A DNA stretch of 64,000 nucleotides from Lepturacanthus savala (lineage: Eukaryota > Chordata > Actinopteri > Scombriformes > Trichiuridae). The notes under the pieces were generated by a model, which saw nothing but the letters and a program-made list of their open reading frames with translations, had not been told where the DNA came from and made no database searches. This document shows positions 13,434 through 24,626 of the stretch, piece by piece; within the stretch, counting starts at the first letter, position 1, and the number at the start of each line of letters is the position of its first letter. A program made the position numbers and the translations under genes. The stretch covers positions 18,905,092 through 18,969,091 of the forward strand of contig CM060466.1 in NCBI GenBank assembly GCA_030544235.1, given 5' to 3'.

Positions 13434-13522
13434 GCTGCTGATCTCTCAATTAGTCTCATCAGCAGGTTGAGATACCAGAACCTTTATCTTGTCTATATAC
13501 ATAAAGGCATTCTCTGGAAATT
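13033..13522 (-). other. dnhd1: dnhd1 exon 3 with in-frame TGA before the chosen start
   Basis: The acceptor TTCTTCCAG sits at 13523-13531 and a GTACAT donor follows 13033. In the frame that continues into the rest of the gene, the first 25 codons of this exon are open and end in a TGA at 13446-13448. Four codons later comes the first usable ATG (13431-13433). The start was therefore placed at 13433. The short upstream stretch looks protein-like, but as read here it can only be leader sequence or an upstream ORF. Confidence 0.6.
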
Positions 13523-13675
13523 CTGGAAGAAAAAAAATATATGTCAATGAAAAGTATGAGGCACCATACACCACCATATTATGATATACCTGTCCTACAA
13601 TGTTAACTGGCTACATATCGAAAACAAATTCCAGTTTTCTAGACAAGGATATATGCAATGATTATGATTCTAGCA

Positions 13676-14274
13676 CAGTGGTTCTCAAAGTGGAGGGCCA
13701 AGGGGTCCCCAGAAAAAAAAGAGAATCATTTATTTTCACTATAATTCCATCTATAAGTAAAACAATGACAGAATGTAAGGACTGTCATATTTTTTAAATA
13801 ATAATAAATTCATTTATTTATATTCTATTAACATTTGCATTTCCTATTGTTTGTGTATTATTTTCACTTTGCACATGAATTAATTTATTTTCAAATTTGC
13901 TTTTCCATATTATATCCTGAGGTGGAAATGCAGAGAAATATGAATATGGGATGAATATATACTTTTAAAAATTAATAAATGAAATTTTAAATCAAAGAAA
14001 TGCAGCACTTATGTGCAAAAGGAAAACATACAAAAATAAATACATTTAATTTATTAAATGGAACATTAAATAAGTATGTGCCTTTACTGTCATATTCATG
14101 AAAGAGTCATTCATTTATTTATTTTTGTTCTGGCAGTTTCACTCCTCCATAATTCTGGCCATGTGTTTCCTAAACTTATAACATATCTCAAGCAAAAACT
14201 TACCAGATAGGGTCTGTGGTCTAGTTTTTTGTGATTTTAAGGATCCTTGGCATGAAAAAGTTTGAGAACCACTG
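13676..14274. mobile_element. non-autonomous hAT-type element (copy 1)
   Basis: The ends are inverted: it starts CAGTGGTTCTCAAAG and ends TTTGAGAACCACTG, as in hAT/Charlie-like elements. Flanks at 13668-13675 (TTCTAGCA) and 14275-14282 (CTCTAGCA) agree at 7 of 8 bases, matching the 8-bp target duplication of hAT. The interior is AT-rich and has no transposase. It sits in a dnhd1 5' intron. Related copies lie at 30151-30682 and 31160-31539. Confidence 0.75.
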
Positions 14275-14284
14275 CTCTAGCAAT

Positions 14285-14323
14285 TCTAATATCATTGTGA
14301 CTGTGGGCCACAATGATATTAGA
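14285..14323. repeat. perfect 15-bp inverted repeat (hairpin)
   Basis: TCTAATATCATTGTG is followed by a 9-base loop and its exact reverse complement. It begins three bases after the right target duplication of the hAT copy. Confidence 0.7.
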
Positions 14324-14645
14324 GACAGATGAAGATAGCCAATTGTTTAATTCTAATCTATTATTCTACTAAAATTGATTCGAATGACACGTATAGTATC
14401 ATATATGACGTGATAATGAATATTATAGATGTGAATGGTGACATGTTTTAGGTTATTTAGTGTGATCATTTCTAGATTTTCCAGATTTTTCACAGTTTTG
14501 ACATGAAATAATAAACACAGGTGTTACTAATGATACTAATTAAGATTCTATTCTATTTAGTGAGCCAACATGCACAGGGGCAGCACTCTGAACTTTTATC
14601 TTTTTTATGAAAAAGAAATTAAAAATGTAAAATAAATCACATCAC

Positions 14646-14673
14646 CTTCTGTGGATTTCACTTTTTCCTCCAT
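14646..14673 (-). other. candidate dnhd1 exon 2 with an ATG
   Basis: Read on the minus strand, an ATG at 14671-14673 is followed by eight more codons and then a donor (GTGATG) after 14646. The phase left over (one base) fits the acceptor at 13522, but the joined frame meets the TGA at 13446. No clear acceptor precedes this exon, so it may belong to a first exon or may not be used. Confidence 0.35.
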
Positions 14674-14951
14674 TTCAGTAACGTATAACGTTAACAATTT
14701 ATATTTTTAAAACGAGAATTAACGTTCGCTTACTATTCACTACGTCACGTGCTAAGCTAGATAACTCATTAAGTATTAAACCAGAGACGTTACACGTGCC
14801 CCACCTGTTTTTAACGCGGCTGCAGTTCAGATACCAGGAAAAGCAGACGACAAAAAGTGCGTTTCATGAGTTAAATATGTTGTTCATCGCCACTAACTAG
14901 CTACACAACTGAGAAATAAGCGAATTATTTAACTCCATGGACTTTTCTTAC

Positions 14952-15060
14952 CTGCAGCAGAAGTTGTCAGCAACCACGGCGACGGTTCGTTGCCACGGTA
15001 ACGCAGAGAAACTTTAGTTCAGTCGAGCTGAAGTGTTTGCTGCTGAAGGTCAAGTAAAGC
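14952..15060 (-). other. dnhd1: probable non-coding first exon of dnhd1
   Basis: A strong donor (CTGCAG followed by GTAAGA) lies at 14951/14952 on the minus strand, within moderately GC-rich sequence. No long ORF crosses it. The transcription start is not visible; the upper limit is approximate. The exon overlaps the RFX X-box at 14989-15002, which would put the site at or just downstream of the start site. Confidence 0.45.
14963..15002. promoter_or_regulatory. RFX X-box and second X-box-like site at dnhd1 5' end
   Basis: Positions 14989-15002 read GTTGCCACGGTAAC, a perfect match to the X-box consensus GTNRCC-N(0-3)-RGYAAC. A second site at 14963-14974, GTTGTCAGCAAC, has one mismatch and zero spacer. 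X-boxes bound by RFX factors mark promoters of cilia genes, which agrees with a dynein-family gene starting here. Confidence 0.7.
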
Positions 15061-15344
15061 AGAGTTTACACCGCTCCAAAACTTTAACCTAACGGCTTTT
15101 ATCTAATGCAGCCTGTCACGACTACAGGACTAAACCGAAAAAAAAAAAAAATCAGAGTAGGTCTGGGTACATTCTGTTCCTGTAACCCCTGGTGTCTGTT
15201 GGAGCCCTTTCATACAATTTAAGACTATAATAGCTCAGTTGCTCTGAACAGGAACACATGGGCAGTAGAAGTTGACATTGACCTCATCCTGTGGCTATTC
15301 TACTCACAGAAACAAAGTTTATAAAATGTTATAGCGCATCCATC

Positions 15345-15971
15345 TTAACCCTCTATTGCAGGGGTGTCATTCAATTTCATCCCGGGCCACATCAGTGGTA
15401 TGGTTTCCCTCAAAGGGCATATATATGTTTATACTTATTATATTAAATAATTGCCTCAACATTCATAATAGTGTCTGAATAATTGTAACTAATAAGTAGT
15501 TGCTGGTGACAATTTACTATTTTTTAAAAATAATTATTTAATGTTTTTATTGTACAAAATTGCCTAAATAATAGATATATTTAAAAAAAATATGTAAGAA
15601 AAAGTTGTAAGCATAGACTCAGGATAGGTTCATGCTATGTAAGTCAATGGGACTCCATTAGGAAATAGGAATTTTCCCTATTTGCATATTGTTGACATAT
15701 GGCAACTAATCTATTTTAGCATATTAGAATAAAGAAATCTTCTCCCATCAAAATTGAATTAAATGTAAAAAATAAATAAATAAAAATGAATAAAGTTTAC
15801 CTACCCTAGATAGTGAATTGGATTTTTTATTTGGTGGAAATTTTCCAATATTCTGAATAAAAGATAATCTTCAATTGTGAGACAGTGATGCTCCCACATA
15901 TCACAACTTTTTAGAAAAAATAAGATAAAATAATTGTTGCCATATGGCAACACTATACAATAGAGGGTTAA
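15345..15971. mobile_element. piggyBac-like TTAA MITE, family 1 (copy 1, with nested insert)
   Basis: The left end reads TTAACCCTCTATTGCA and the right end CAATAGAGGGTTAA, so the inverted ends lie on TTAA, the piggyBac target. Inside the right end is the palindrome GTTGCCATATGGCAAC. Just after the left end, GCAGGGGTGTCA and CCCGGGCCACATC look like the start of a different hAT-type repeat, probably nested. The element occupies most of the space between dnhd1 and the FAM20-like gene. Confidence 0.7.
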
Positions 15972-16017
15972 TATTTACCCTACTCAAACAATATATTCAT
16001 TTTCTTTGCCTCATTTA

Positions 16018-16066
16018 CAGTTTTCCTCATGATTTGGTGGATTATTTCAAGAGAATTTAAAAGATA
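16018..16066. repeat. short duplicated segment (partner at 19505-19550)
   Basis: TCCTCATGATTTGGTGGATT is followed by ATTTCAAGAGA and TTTAAA; 19505-19550 has CCCTCATGTTTTGTGGGATT with the same ATTTCAAGAGA continuation. One copy is 3' of the last FAM20-like exon and the other is in the intron before exon 3. Confidence 0.45.
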
Positions 16067-16553
16067 CACTCTTTCATGCATTGTTTGTTGTAATAGACTT
16101 ACAAGAAATGTGTTGAAGTTCCCATTTTTGTAGAGGTGAAAGGCTATAGAACATGAGCTGTTTCAGCAACCGTAATTGTTTTCGCTTCAGGCTGTTTCAT
16201 GGTTTGGAGTCAGATTTGATGCAATACTATGAGATTGAACATCACAGCTGAGTAGCCTCATAGACCTTTTTCACAGCTTACGTTTTGCTGTGACAGCATA
16301 AAAATCACATCTAATATCACTGATGCTGGTTGCTCCCTTGTAGCTTAATGAGAAATCAGACGTGCATAAAAGCTACAACACTCCTGGAACATCTTAATTC
16401 AGAGTGTGCAACATCAGAATGGTGAAACACCAAAATGTCTCCAGTAAGGAGCAGTGATTCAGCTGTGTGGCCATGTACAATGACATTAGCTCTTCCATGA
16501 CTTATAGAGTTTAAAATCAATCAATTAAACATGATGAACAGCATGCTACCTAC

Positions 16554-19500
16554 TCATTAAGTAGTCCAGTATGACCAAATCCATTAGATCCACCAGTCGT
16601 GTGCCTTTGTCGTACGGTGGGGTCTTTTTTATTTTGGAACAGTAGTCTGGATCTGTCTCCCATCTGAAATGGACAAACGTCATTCTCTTTAGGCAAAGAG
16701 CACATGAAAAAGCAGCAGGAAAACCTGACATTCTTTGAAATGATCACCCACGAAGCATCTGTTGCATGATATGACTGGCAGCTTCTACATCTCACTGGTT
16801 ATACTGATGAATGTTTTTCAAACTTTTAATTGCTTTTTGGCACAGAGGGCGCCTCAGACAACTTTCTTTCAGTTTGACTTCACTGAAGGGACATATTTTT
16901 CCATTTTCTTCGTTTATTATTTCAATTTTCATGGTCTATTTATAAGGATTAACATGTTTTTATGGTCCAAAAGCACCTATAATGCAGTCTGCCTTCTCAC
17001 ACACTCACTCTTTAAAACCCTATTAACCCCTTCCCCTCCCTACTGAATCACCCAGCCTGAACAATACATGGATCCATATTAACTTCTACTCCTGTTGTGA
17101 CATCACAACCAGAGCCCTTTCTAAATGGCTTGTCTTCAGCCAGGTTTCAACAGCATTGGAGGAGGCCAGATCACAACAGAAAGAGCAGGTGGTCTTATTT
17201 TATAGTTTGTGTGTTAGCAGGCACAACTGAGGCCTTAATATCTACACACAAGCACTGAAAAGTGCAGGACCCATTTAATATTTTTAAATACATAGGGCAT
17301 CTTTCCTTAATTCCACCAAGGCTTAATTTGTTTATTTGCCTTGACATTTTTAAAATCTTACCAACACATGCATTATTTACAGCAGCAGACACTGACAATC
17401 TTGTGTTATTTATGGTGATTCTGTCAATGTCTCAAGATTCATGTGGTATAGCATGAATTAATGATGATGTGTTGCTATTAAATTAAAATGCAACGCGAAC
17501 GCTGCTGTGGCTTAAATAAAGAAAGAGCTGATTGGATAATCTCCTATGAGACACAAAGTTTGGGGTTATTACAAAGTATCAAAAACATCTTTTGGTCAGC
17601 AGGATCTCATGTGGAGATCCTGCTGACCAAATATATACAGCCCTGGAAAAAAAAATAAGAGACCACTGCAAAATTATCAGTTTTTCTGATTTTACTACTT
17701 ATAGGTATGTGTTTGGACAGAAGGAACATTTTTGTTTGAGTCTATATATGACTGACAACATTTCCCCCAAATTCTATATAAAAATATTATGTTTAGAGCA
17801 TTTATTTGCACAAAATGACAATTGCAAAGAAACAAGATCAAATGAAAAAAAATAAGATAATGCCAATGTTTACACTTCAGCTTTCATGCATCTTGCCATG
17901 CTCTCCACAAGTCTTTACCATCGTTCTTGGTTCAGGTTTCACCTAATCAGTACCTGACGCTGGAATGCAATGGCTTGAATACATGTAGAGATGGAAAAAA
18001 AATGCATTGGTTTCTTATTTTTTTTTCCAGATCTCTCTCTCTATATATGGATCACGTCATGTAATGATGCAGCACATTAGTTTTTCTAAAGACCCACTAA
18101 CTTTGCCAGCTTGCTGCGGCTGTAGGAGCGTCTCCAGGGGGATCTCCAGGACCTCCGGGAGGCCAGGGAGAGGTCAGGCAGCATGACGGCCAAAGAGGCC
18201 TCCAAGGCAGAGGGCCGGCCACACACAGCGTGCTCTGTCGAACAGTAGTACGTACACTGGCCGTAGAAACAGATATTTCCCACTAGGGGGAGCCAGAGGA
18301 GCACAGAGAGGAGAGGAGAGGAGAGGAGAGGAGAGGAGAGGAGAGGAGAGGAGAGGAGAGGAGAGGAGAGGAGAGGAGAGGAGAGGAGAGGAGAGGAGAG
18401 GAGAGGAGAGGAGAGGAGAGGAGAGGAGAGGAGAGGAGAGGAGAGGAGAGGAGAGGAGATAAAAAAAAATAATTAGGATGAAAGAGATGGTGGGTGGTTG
18501 TGATTAGCGAGAATCAGGAGAAAGATCATTCAGAGAGACTCATAATCAGTTGACATATGAGGCCATTTTAGGCGAGGCAGATGAATAATGGAGGAGCGCA
18601 AGAGCAGTACCCGGGGAGGTAAAAAAGGTGCGAGCCAGTTTGCGATCAATAGTGACATCTTTGATCTCCTTCACCACATCCACCTGCCTCCCGACTACTG
18701 GAGGGACTCTCCTGTAACCCAAAATCCTGCAGAGAGGGCGGAAAATGTATGAGATGAGGGGAAAAGACATGTGAAGAGAGACAGACAGCAGCGGAAACCA
18801 TGAGAGAGGAAGTAGGAGAGAAGAGAACACAGCATTGATTCATTGTTTGAGCATTTCATCCACCATAGTGTGTTATATTTTAGTTTTTATATAACAGGTG
18901 GAAAGTAACTAAGTACATCTACTAGTACTGTACTTAAGTGCAATGTTGAGGTACTTTTACTTGAGTATTTCCATGTGTTGATACTTTATACCTACACATC
19001 ACTACTATTTTCAATTTTCTCTGCACTTTACATTAAAGGTTTAATACAACATGCATTAAACATACATGTGACACACTTAAACATAATATAATATAATATG
19101 ATGCAGTACTTTCTATTCATCGACCCATAGTAGAGTTCTGTTAGTGATAAAAATGAGTCTCTAAAATACTTCTGTACCTTTACTTAAGCAAAAGACCCAA
19201 ATATTTGTTCCACCACTGATAAAAAAAAAAGCATAACTTGGTACCTGTCCAGGTGAAAAGCTGCAATTTCTGCATTGTGCCTCTCAAAGTCTGAGAAGTA
19301 GTAGAGGTTGTAATTGGTTTCTTCATCTCTCTCTTGCCTAACAGGAAAGAGGTGATGTCAAACCACAGTAAATACATCCATCAGCAATGTGTTTACTGCA
19401 AGTGAAGTTTCAAGCTCATTTCTTCTGAAAAAAATACACACAGGGATTGTTTTTCTCCTGTGTCTAATATTTACTGAAATAACCCTCTTCTCTGTCTCGT

Positions 19501-22500
19501 CAACAGCTTCCCCTCATGTTTTGTGGGATTATTTCAAGAGATTTAAAGGCTTCGGTCTGCCTTGCATTTTATACACTCACACTCTAATATGAGTTATGTG
19601 TTGTATTTGCCCTTTGCAACTCACTTCATGGGTTTGAACATGGCTTGACCATAGTTGGGAAATGATATCACCAGCTTCAACTGCGTCCCCCCAGTCTTCT
19701 GCACTGAAAAACAGTACTGAGAATGTTACCATAGAAACTAAGCACACAGCGCAAATACACACACACAACACACCATGCTGTGACCAAACACATTACACAT
19801 TATTGGCACACACACACCCACACACTCAAGCAAGATGTGCCACATGAAACAGTGGTCCTGCGTCATCACCTAACATATTAACACAGATGAATCAATCTGT
19901 GGACACACACTGCCCTGACACCTCTGACTCTGGCACACGTGCAAACAGTTTGCTATGTGCGGCAGCATATTGTATAACTCACAGTCATTCTGTTGAATGA
20001 TACTCACCCGAAGCACGATGCATGGATGTTTTCTCAATGTATCTGTAGATCCTTCATAACATTATCTTATTTAACCTAAACTAAAATCTTTTTCACAGAC
20101 CTATAGAGCCTTATAGAGCCGTTGCTGTTCTAGCCATTTTTTTCATTTTTCTGTTTTTTGTCTCCCCTTTCTTTATTTATATCACAGAAGTTCTTCTTCA
20201 GGACTGGATTTCTTGAGCATTTGCTGAATTCAATACACTCAGCTGTTTTTTTCCTGTTCCAGATGTACTGGTCTGGTAAATTTTAGACAGATATTGCTGT
20301 AAAACTGACAATACTGAGTCAGTTAGCTGAATTTATGACTATTCCCTACTTGGTGATACTGTTACACTCCATTTTTACGCATCACTGTTATCCAGCACCA
20401 AATTTATTTATTGTTTTTTACTAAAAAGCAAAAATCAGACAGATGTTAGTCCTCACAATGTCAAGGCCACCTAACACTGAAGACCCTGAAAAGCAATATA
20501 CTGGTGGAGAATAAGTTAGTGTGAAGGAACATGAGTGACTGACTGTTGTTGAGATGTTTATTACATCGGCACTGACTGATCCTCTGCTGAAACCTCAAAG
20601 TGTCAGGATTGGCTTTCATTGCAGGGAGACATCACAGGGAACGTGAATTTGAAAATCTAATACTAAACCTCAGGTGTCAGCTGTACAACATAATCACAAA
20701 AATCCTCCCTTTCAATTCTGCCTTCACCCTCCCTGAAGCACCACTGACCATGACCACGTTGTTTGATCCAGAGGTAAAACTAGTTTCAGCTCTGAAAGAT
20801 CTTCTTCTTTTCAAGGTGCGATGTGATTCATGTGCAGAATAAAATTCAGTCATGTGATACTTGGAGTTACAAGATATAACAATCTGAGACATAGGCGGAC
20901 ATCCAGAGGGGGGACACAGCGGACGTGATCCCCCCCTTCCACAAAGTTGTCCCCCCAAAAAATCTTTGTAAACACAAATAAATAATTTTGAAAATTAAAG
21001 AAATGTTAAATAAACAAACAACACAAGTGCTGCTAAATGTAAAACAATGTATTTCTTAATTGTTGAAAATTATACCCTCATTGATTTATGATCTCATTTG
21101 CCTTATGTATAAATATAAATAAATATTATTATAAATATTATTGTTTTAAACATTTGAATATTTTGAAGGCTTAAACCTGCAAGACAAGGTGCAAAAGAGA
21201 GAGAAGAAGGAGATAGGGCCATATTTTTATGGTAGGATGGTTGTAGAGATTTTTTTTTTTTGTCCCATAATACCCCCAATACTTTAAAAAGACCTGAAAA
21301 AGTCTTGAATTTTGATATCTGGCTCATTAAATTTATGCAGTATGTAGCTCCATTTGAGGTTTTAGTGAACAAATATTTTCTATGGATGCAGTATGCATTT
21401 AATACAAATATAAATGAACAAATTAAAAAATGAATGTTTTAATTTGCCAGTAGGTGTGTTTCATGTCCCCTCCAGAAATTATTCTCTGAAAATGTACTGC
21501 TTATTGTTCCCCCTCCATCAATGAAATAGGATTTTCACCCCTGCTCACACATAACTGTGGTGGAGTAAAACTTGATAACACACGAAAAGAAGATTTCACA
21601 GACATAGAACACAACTCAGAAGATGGTGGTGTGTCAGACCTGCGCTGACGATGCGTTGAGTGGCGAGGTGTTGGATCAGAGGCTCTATGTTGGGGTCATG
21701 GTGGGGGTATAGCTGCCAGCGGGAGATATTGAGGTGAAAGCGCAGCCAGGGGGGGTGGCTCTTACTGTCGCTGCTCCACTGGGCGTCCTCGTAGCCGGGC
21801 TTACTGTCACTCAGCCTGGACAGAGAGGGATGGCTTTGTTAGATGAAAAAAATACTGAAAATTACTAAAAAAGAGGATCACAAAATAGTAGATGCTTCTA
21901 CAGACAGCATTGAAGGTGTGTAGAGCAAGTGACACATTTAAACTGCAGTTTAAATATCACAGCTTCTGGAAATCCGAGTTTGTGTTACAGTTTTGAACAG
22001 GTCGTATGCAAATGCAGACGCTGCAGAAACCAACAGCAAGAGGCACTGTGACACTTTGACGCAGAAGTATAAATCAGATTTGACACTGTCTCTGCAGGTC
22101 AATCCATCTGCTGAATATCTCACACGGACATCTACAGTATATATAAGTCAGTGTTTCACAGGGATGTGCAGAGAAAGAGGTTGTTACATGCTAATTCTGA
22201 GATGCTAGGAAAAAAACAACAGGAAATTCAATGAAATGATTGTTTGGTTTCAAAAGAGGGAAGGACTCTTAGTTTGGGGAATGTATTTCTTGCAAGGATT
22301 GCAAGGATGATTACAGATTATATTAAAGACTCCACTTGCAACTCTTACTTCTGGGAAATCAGGGTGTCTTCAGGTGTGACCATATAGGTCCTGTATGTAT
22401 AACCAAAATGTCCAAAAAGTCATCAATATTTCAAAATCCTTTGCAATCCTGTATAAATTCATATGTATTGAATTCCATGGCCTTTCATTTGATCTACTAT

Positions 22501-24626
22501 TCATTGATTTTTCCAATTAATCTTTCCACTGTGTGGAACTGTGGGGATCTACCTTTGAAACCTTTGAGTTTACATCTTCTCCCTATGTCTGTGTGGGTTT
22601 TCTCCAGGTTCTCCGGCTTCCTCCCACAGTCCAAAAACATGCTGCGGTTAATTGGAGACTCCAAATTGCCTGTAAGTGTGAATGTGTGAGATGGTGTGTG
22701 TGCCCCATGATTGGATGGCGACCATCTGGGGTGTATCCCTGCCTCTCGCCACAATGCGTTGGGATTGGCTCCAGCAGACCCCTGCGACCCTAATGAGGAA
22801 TAAGCAGGTATAGAAGATGAGAGTTTGACTGTGCTTTTCTGTTGTTGTTTCTTTGTTTTTCTGGAGGATGGTAGCAATAAAAGTTGAAAAAGTTGATACA
22901 GGTTAGACTTTTATATGCAGTTCTGCCTTTTCAGTGATTGTTCATGTGATTATTGGTTTTGTGTGAAATGGCAATGCTGTGCACATTGTTTTTTCTGCTG
23001 TTGTGCTGTTTTGTGTTGTCATGATTGAATGAACTTCATTCATTCATTCATTCATTCATTCATTCATTCATTCACTATAAGCAAATCAGCCTTTCTCTAT
23101 ACCCTATTATACTGCCCATGGGATTAAAAATAAGATTGATCCTCACTAACATTGTACATCCTAGATCAACACAGGTGTTTCAATAGGATTTCCTTCAAAA
23201 CTAACAATCCAGTTTCATTGGACCATTAAAGCTGCATTAATTTTTGGGGGCCGTTAGCGACAGTAGAACCAACTAAAATTGAAATATCTTCTCTTTTTCA
23301 CTTCACTCCATAAAGTCCTTGGCAAACAGTTGCTTATGTGCACATCCAGCTCTCTGCTGCATATGGAAACAAGTTTGAAGAATTTGCAGGATGGAAAAGC
23401 AAAAACAAAATAGAGCAGAACAAACTTTAAGAAAGCAGCATTGGGTGATAATTCTCAATGGGTTTGTCACTACATGCACCCCCCCTTTCCAATTAACCCT
23501 CTATTTCATAGCATTGCATATGGCAACAATTACTTTATTTTCATTTTTCTAAAAGGTTATGATATAAAATTTGTGTTTTACAGTTAAGTGTGGAAAGGGG
23601 GTACTTATTTTTGAAGAACATACTTTTTATGAGGTCACATGACCAGGATATCCTGATTACTCATGGACATTTGACATGTGAGCATTGTTGTCTCACAAGG
23701 TTGTCTTGCTGAAAGTTGTCTTTTATTTATTAAGTTTTCACTAAATAAGAAATTTAACTCCCTATCAAATTTTTTAAAATCAATTTTGTTTTTAATTCAA
23801 TTTTGTTTTGTCAACTTTTTTTTCTAATATGCTAAAACAAATTATATTTGGAAATAATATGTGAAATTCCTAGTGCATACACCCAATGGAGTCCCATTTA
23901 TTTACATAGCATGAAGCTTTCCTGAGACTATGTTTACAACTAATAAAATTATATATATATGCCATTTGAAATAATAAACAAATCCAAACCATGTTTTACC
24001 ATTAAGTAATATTTCATGCAATAGAGGATTAAGTTCATAAAATGCAAATGTAGTGAAATCTTTTTTTTCACAGGAAATATGAACATTGATTACATTAGTG
24101 CAAGTTTGAAGAAAAAATATTAAATCTATAGTTATTGAATACCATGCTGTACTGACCACATCTGGGAGCTTTCGTCACTGGCCTTGACCTTTGGTTTGAC
24201 TTTGAGCAGCCAGTCCTCCTCAGGAATGGGTGGGCTGGGCATGTTGTAGAGTGGATGGTCGAACAGCGACACCAGCTGTAGCAGCCCAGACTCCAGCGGT
24301 TTAGGATTTTTTGGATCATCACTGACTGGCGTGTTCATCGAGGCTTTCTTACTGTCGTTCACTGACAAGCCCTTGCCGGGATGACCTTTGGCATCTTTGT
24401 TGGAATATAAATCAGCTGGTGACTCAGCTTGACTAGCGTTAGTCACGGAGGTGTAGTTAGTGCTTGCCAGGTCTCTCAGGACGTATGTCCTGGGCAGCGA
24501 CGGGGGGTCGCAGGACTGATGGTAAAAGGAAAGGGAAACAAACGCCAGGAGGAGTTGGAGGAAAATTGTGATGAAGGCCAAGGACAGACAGATTGTCCTG
24601 GGGCGACGGCGTATATACCACATCAT
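16554..24626 (-). CDS. fam20c-like: FAM20C-like secretory kinase lacking its C-terminal exons
   Basis: Seven exons are in phase: 24157-24626 (ATG at 24624-24626), 21640-21815, 19625-19703, 19245-19337, 18611-18726, 18102-18282 and 16554-16663, about 408 codons. An N-terminal hydrophobic anchor ([17 protein letters not shown]) follows RRRPR, as in type II Golgi proteins. Family motifs occur in order: [84 protein letters not shown]-like SPWRRSY and [18 protein letters not shown]20C phosphorylates secreted proteins at S-x-E; the CSTEHA region resembles FAM20C more than FAM20A. Family members continue with NMDRHHYE and a DNG motif that hold the catalytic aspartates. The exon ends with a GTAGGT donor, but no such exon was found down to 15061. 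It may be a truncated pseudogene, or the exons may have been lost or moved. Confidence 0.8.
17638..18030. mobile_element. non-autonomous DNA transposon, GCCCTGGAAAA ends
   Basis: The element starts with CAGCCCTGGAAAAAAAAATA and AGAGACCACTGC, and ends TTTCTTATTTTTTTTTCCAG, an imperfect inverted end. I recognise this as a common dispersed fish repeat. It lies in the FAM20-like intron. Superfamily not assigned; a TA-rich flank suggests Tc1/mariner but is not proof. Confidence 0.55.
18305..18459. repeat. (GGAGA)n microsatellite next to FAM20-like exon 6
   Basis: About 31 nearly perfect pentamer units. On the gene's sense strand it is a pure pyrimidine (TCTCC)n tract that ends about 22 bases upstream of the exon 6 acceptor (18283-18284). 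Confidence 0.95.
18895..19218. mobile_element. Tol2-like non-autonomous hAT element
   Basis: It begins CAGGTGGAAAGTAACTAAGT and ends TTGTTCCACCACTG. The interior has the AAGTACxTxTACT-rich ends characteristic of Tol2-type hAT repeats of fish. No transposase and no clear 8-bp duplication were seen. Confidence 0.6.
20880..21545. repeat. probable dispersed repeat, class unknown
   Basis: G-rich and C-rich ends (GAGGGGGGACACAGC near 20910; TTCCCCCTCCATCA near 21510) bracket an AT-rich centre. This resembles a degraded DNA transposon. No ends or duplications could be fixed. Confidence 0.3.
22563..22815 (+). repeat. SINE-like dispersed repeat, copy 1
   Basis: Contains TCCTCCCACAGTCCAAAAAC, TTAATTGGAGACTC, TGTATCCCTGCCTCTCGCC, GATTGGCTCCAGCAGACCCC and GCGACCCTAATGAGGAATAA. 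The same series of blocks recurs at 25857-26120, 26995-27105, 37345-37622 and 53725-53850. This is a very common teleost repeat; only the copy near 37.5 kb keeps the tRNA-like head. Confidence 0.7.
23036..23074. repeat. (ATTC)n microsatellite
   Basis: About nine perfect tetramer units. Confidence 0.95.
23493..24032. mobile_element. piggyBac-like TTAA MITE, family 1 (copy 2)
   Basis: The left end is TTAACCCTCTATTTCATAG followed by the ATATGGCAACAATTACTTTA block; the right end is GCAATAGAGGATTAA. TTAA is present at both ends (23493-23496, 24029-24032). Orientation is opposite to copy 1. It sits about 125 bp from FAM20-like exon 1, in the intron. Confidence 0.7.

Noticed and set aside
18305..18459. 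Regular repeat array as a CRISPR
   Set aside because: It is a contiguous pentamer with no spacers, in a vertebrate intron.
22497..22877. ORFs on both strands at 22.5-22.9 kb and 25.6-26.0 kb
   Set aside because: They lie across the SINE-like repeat and recur with each copy.
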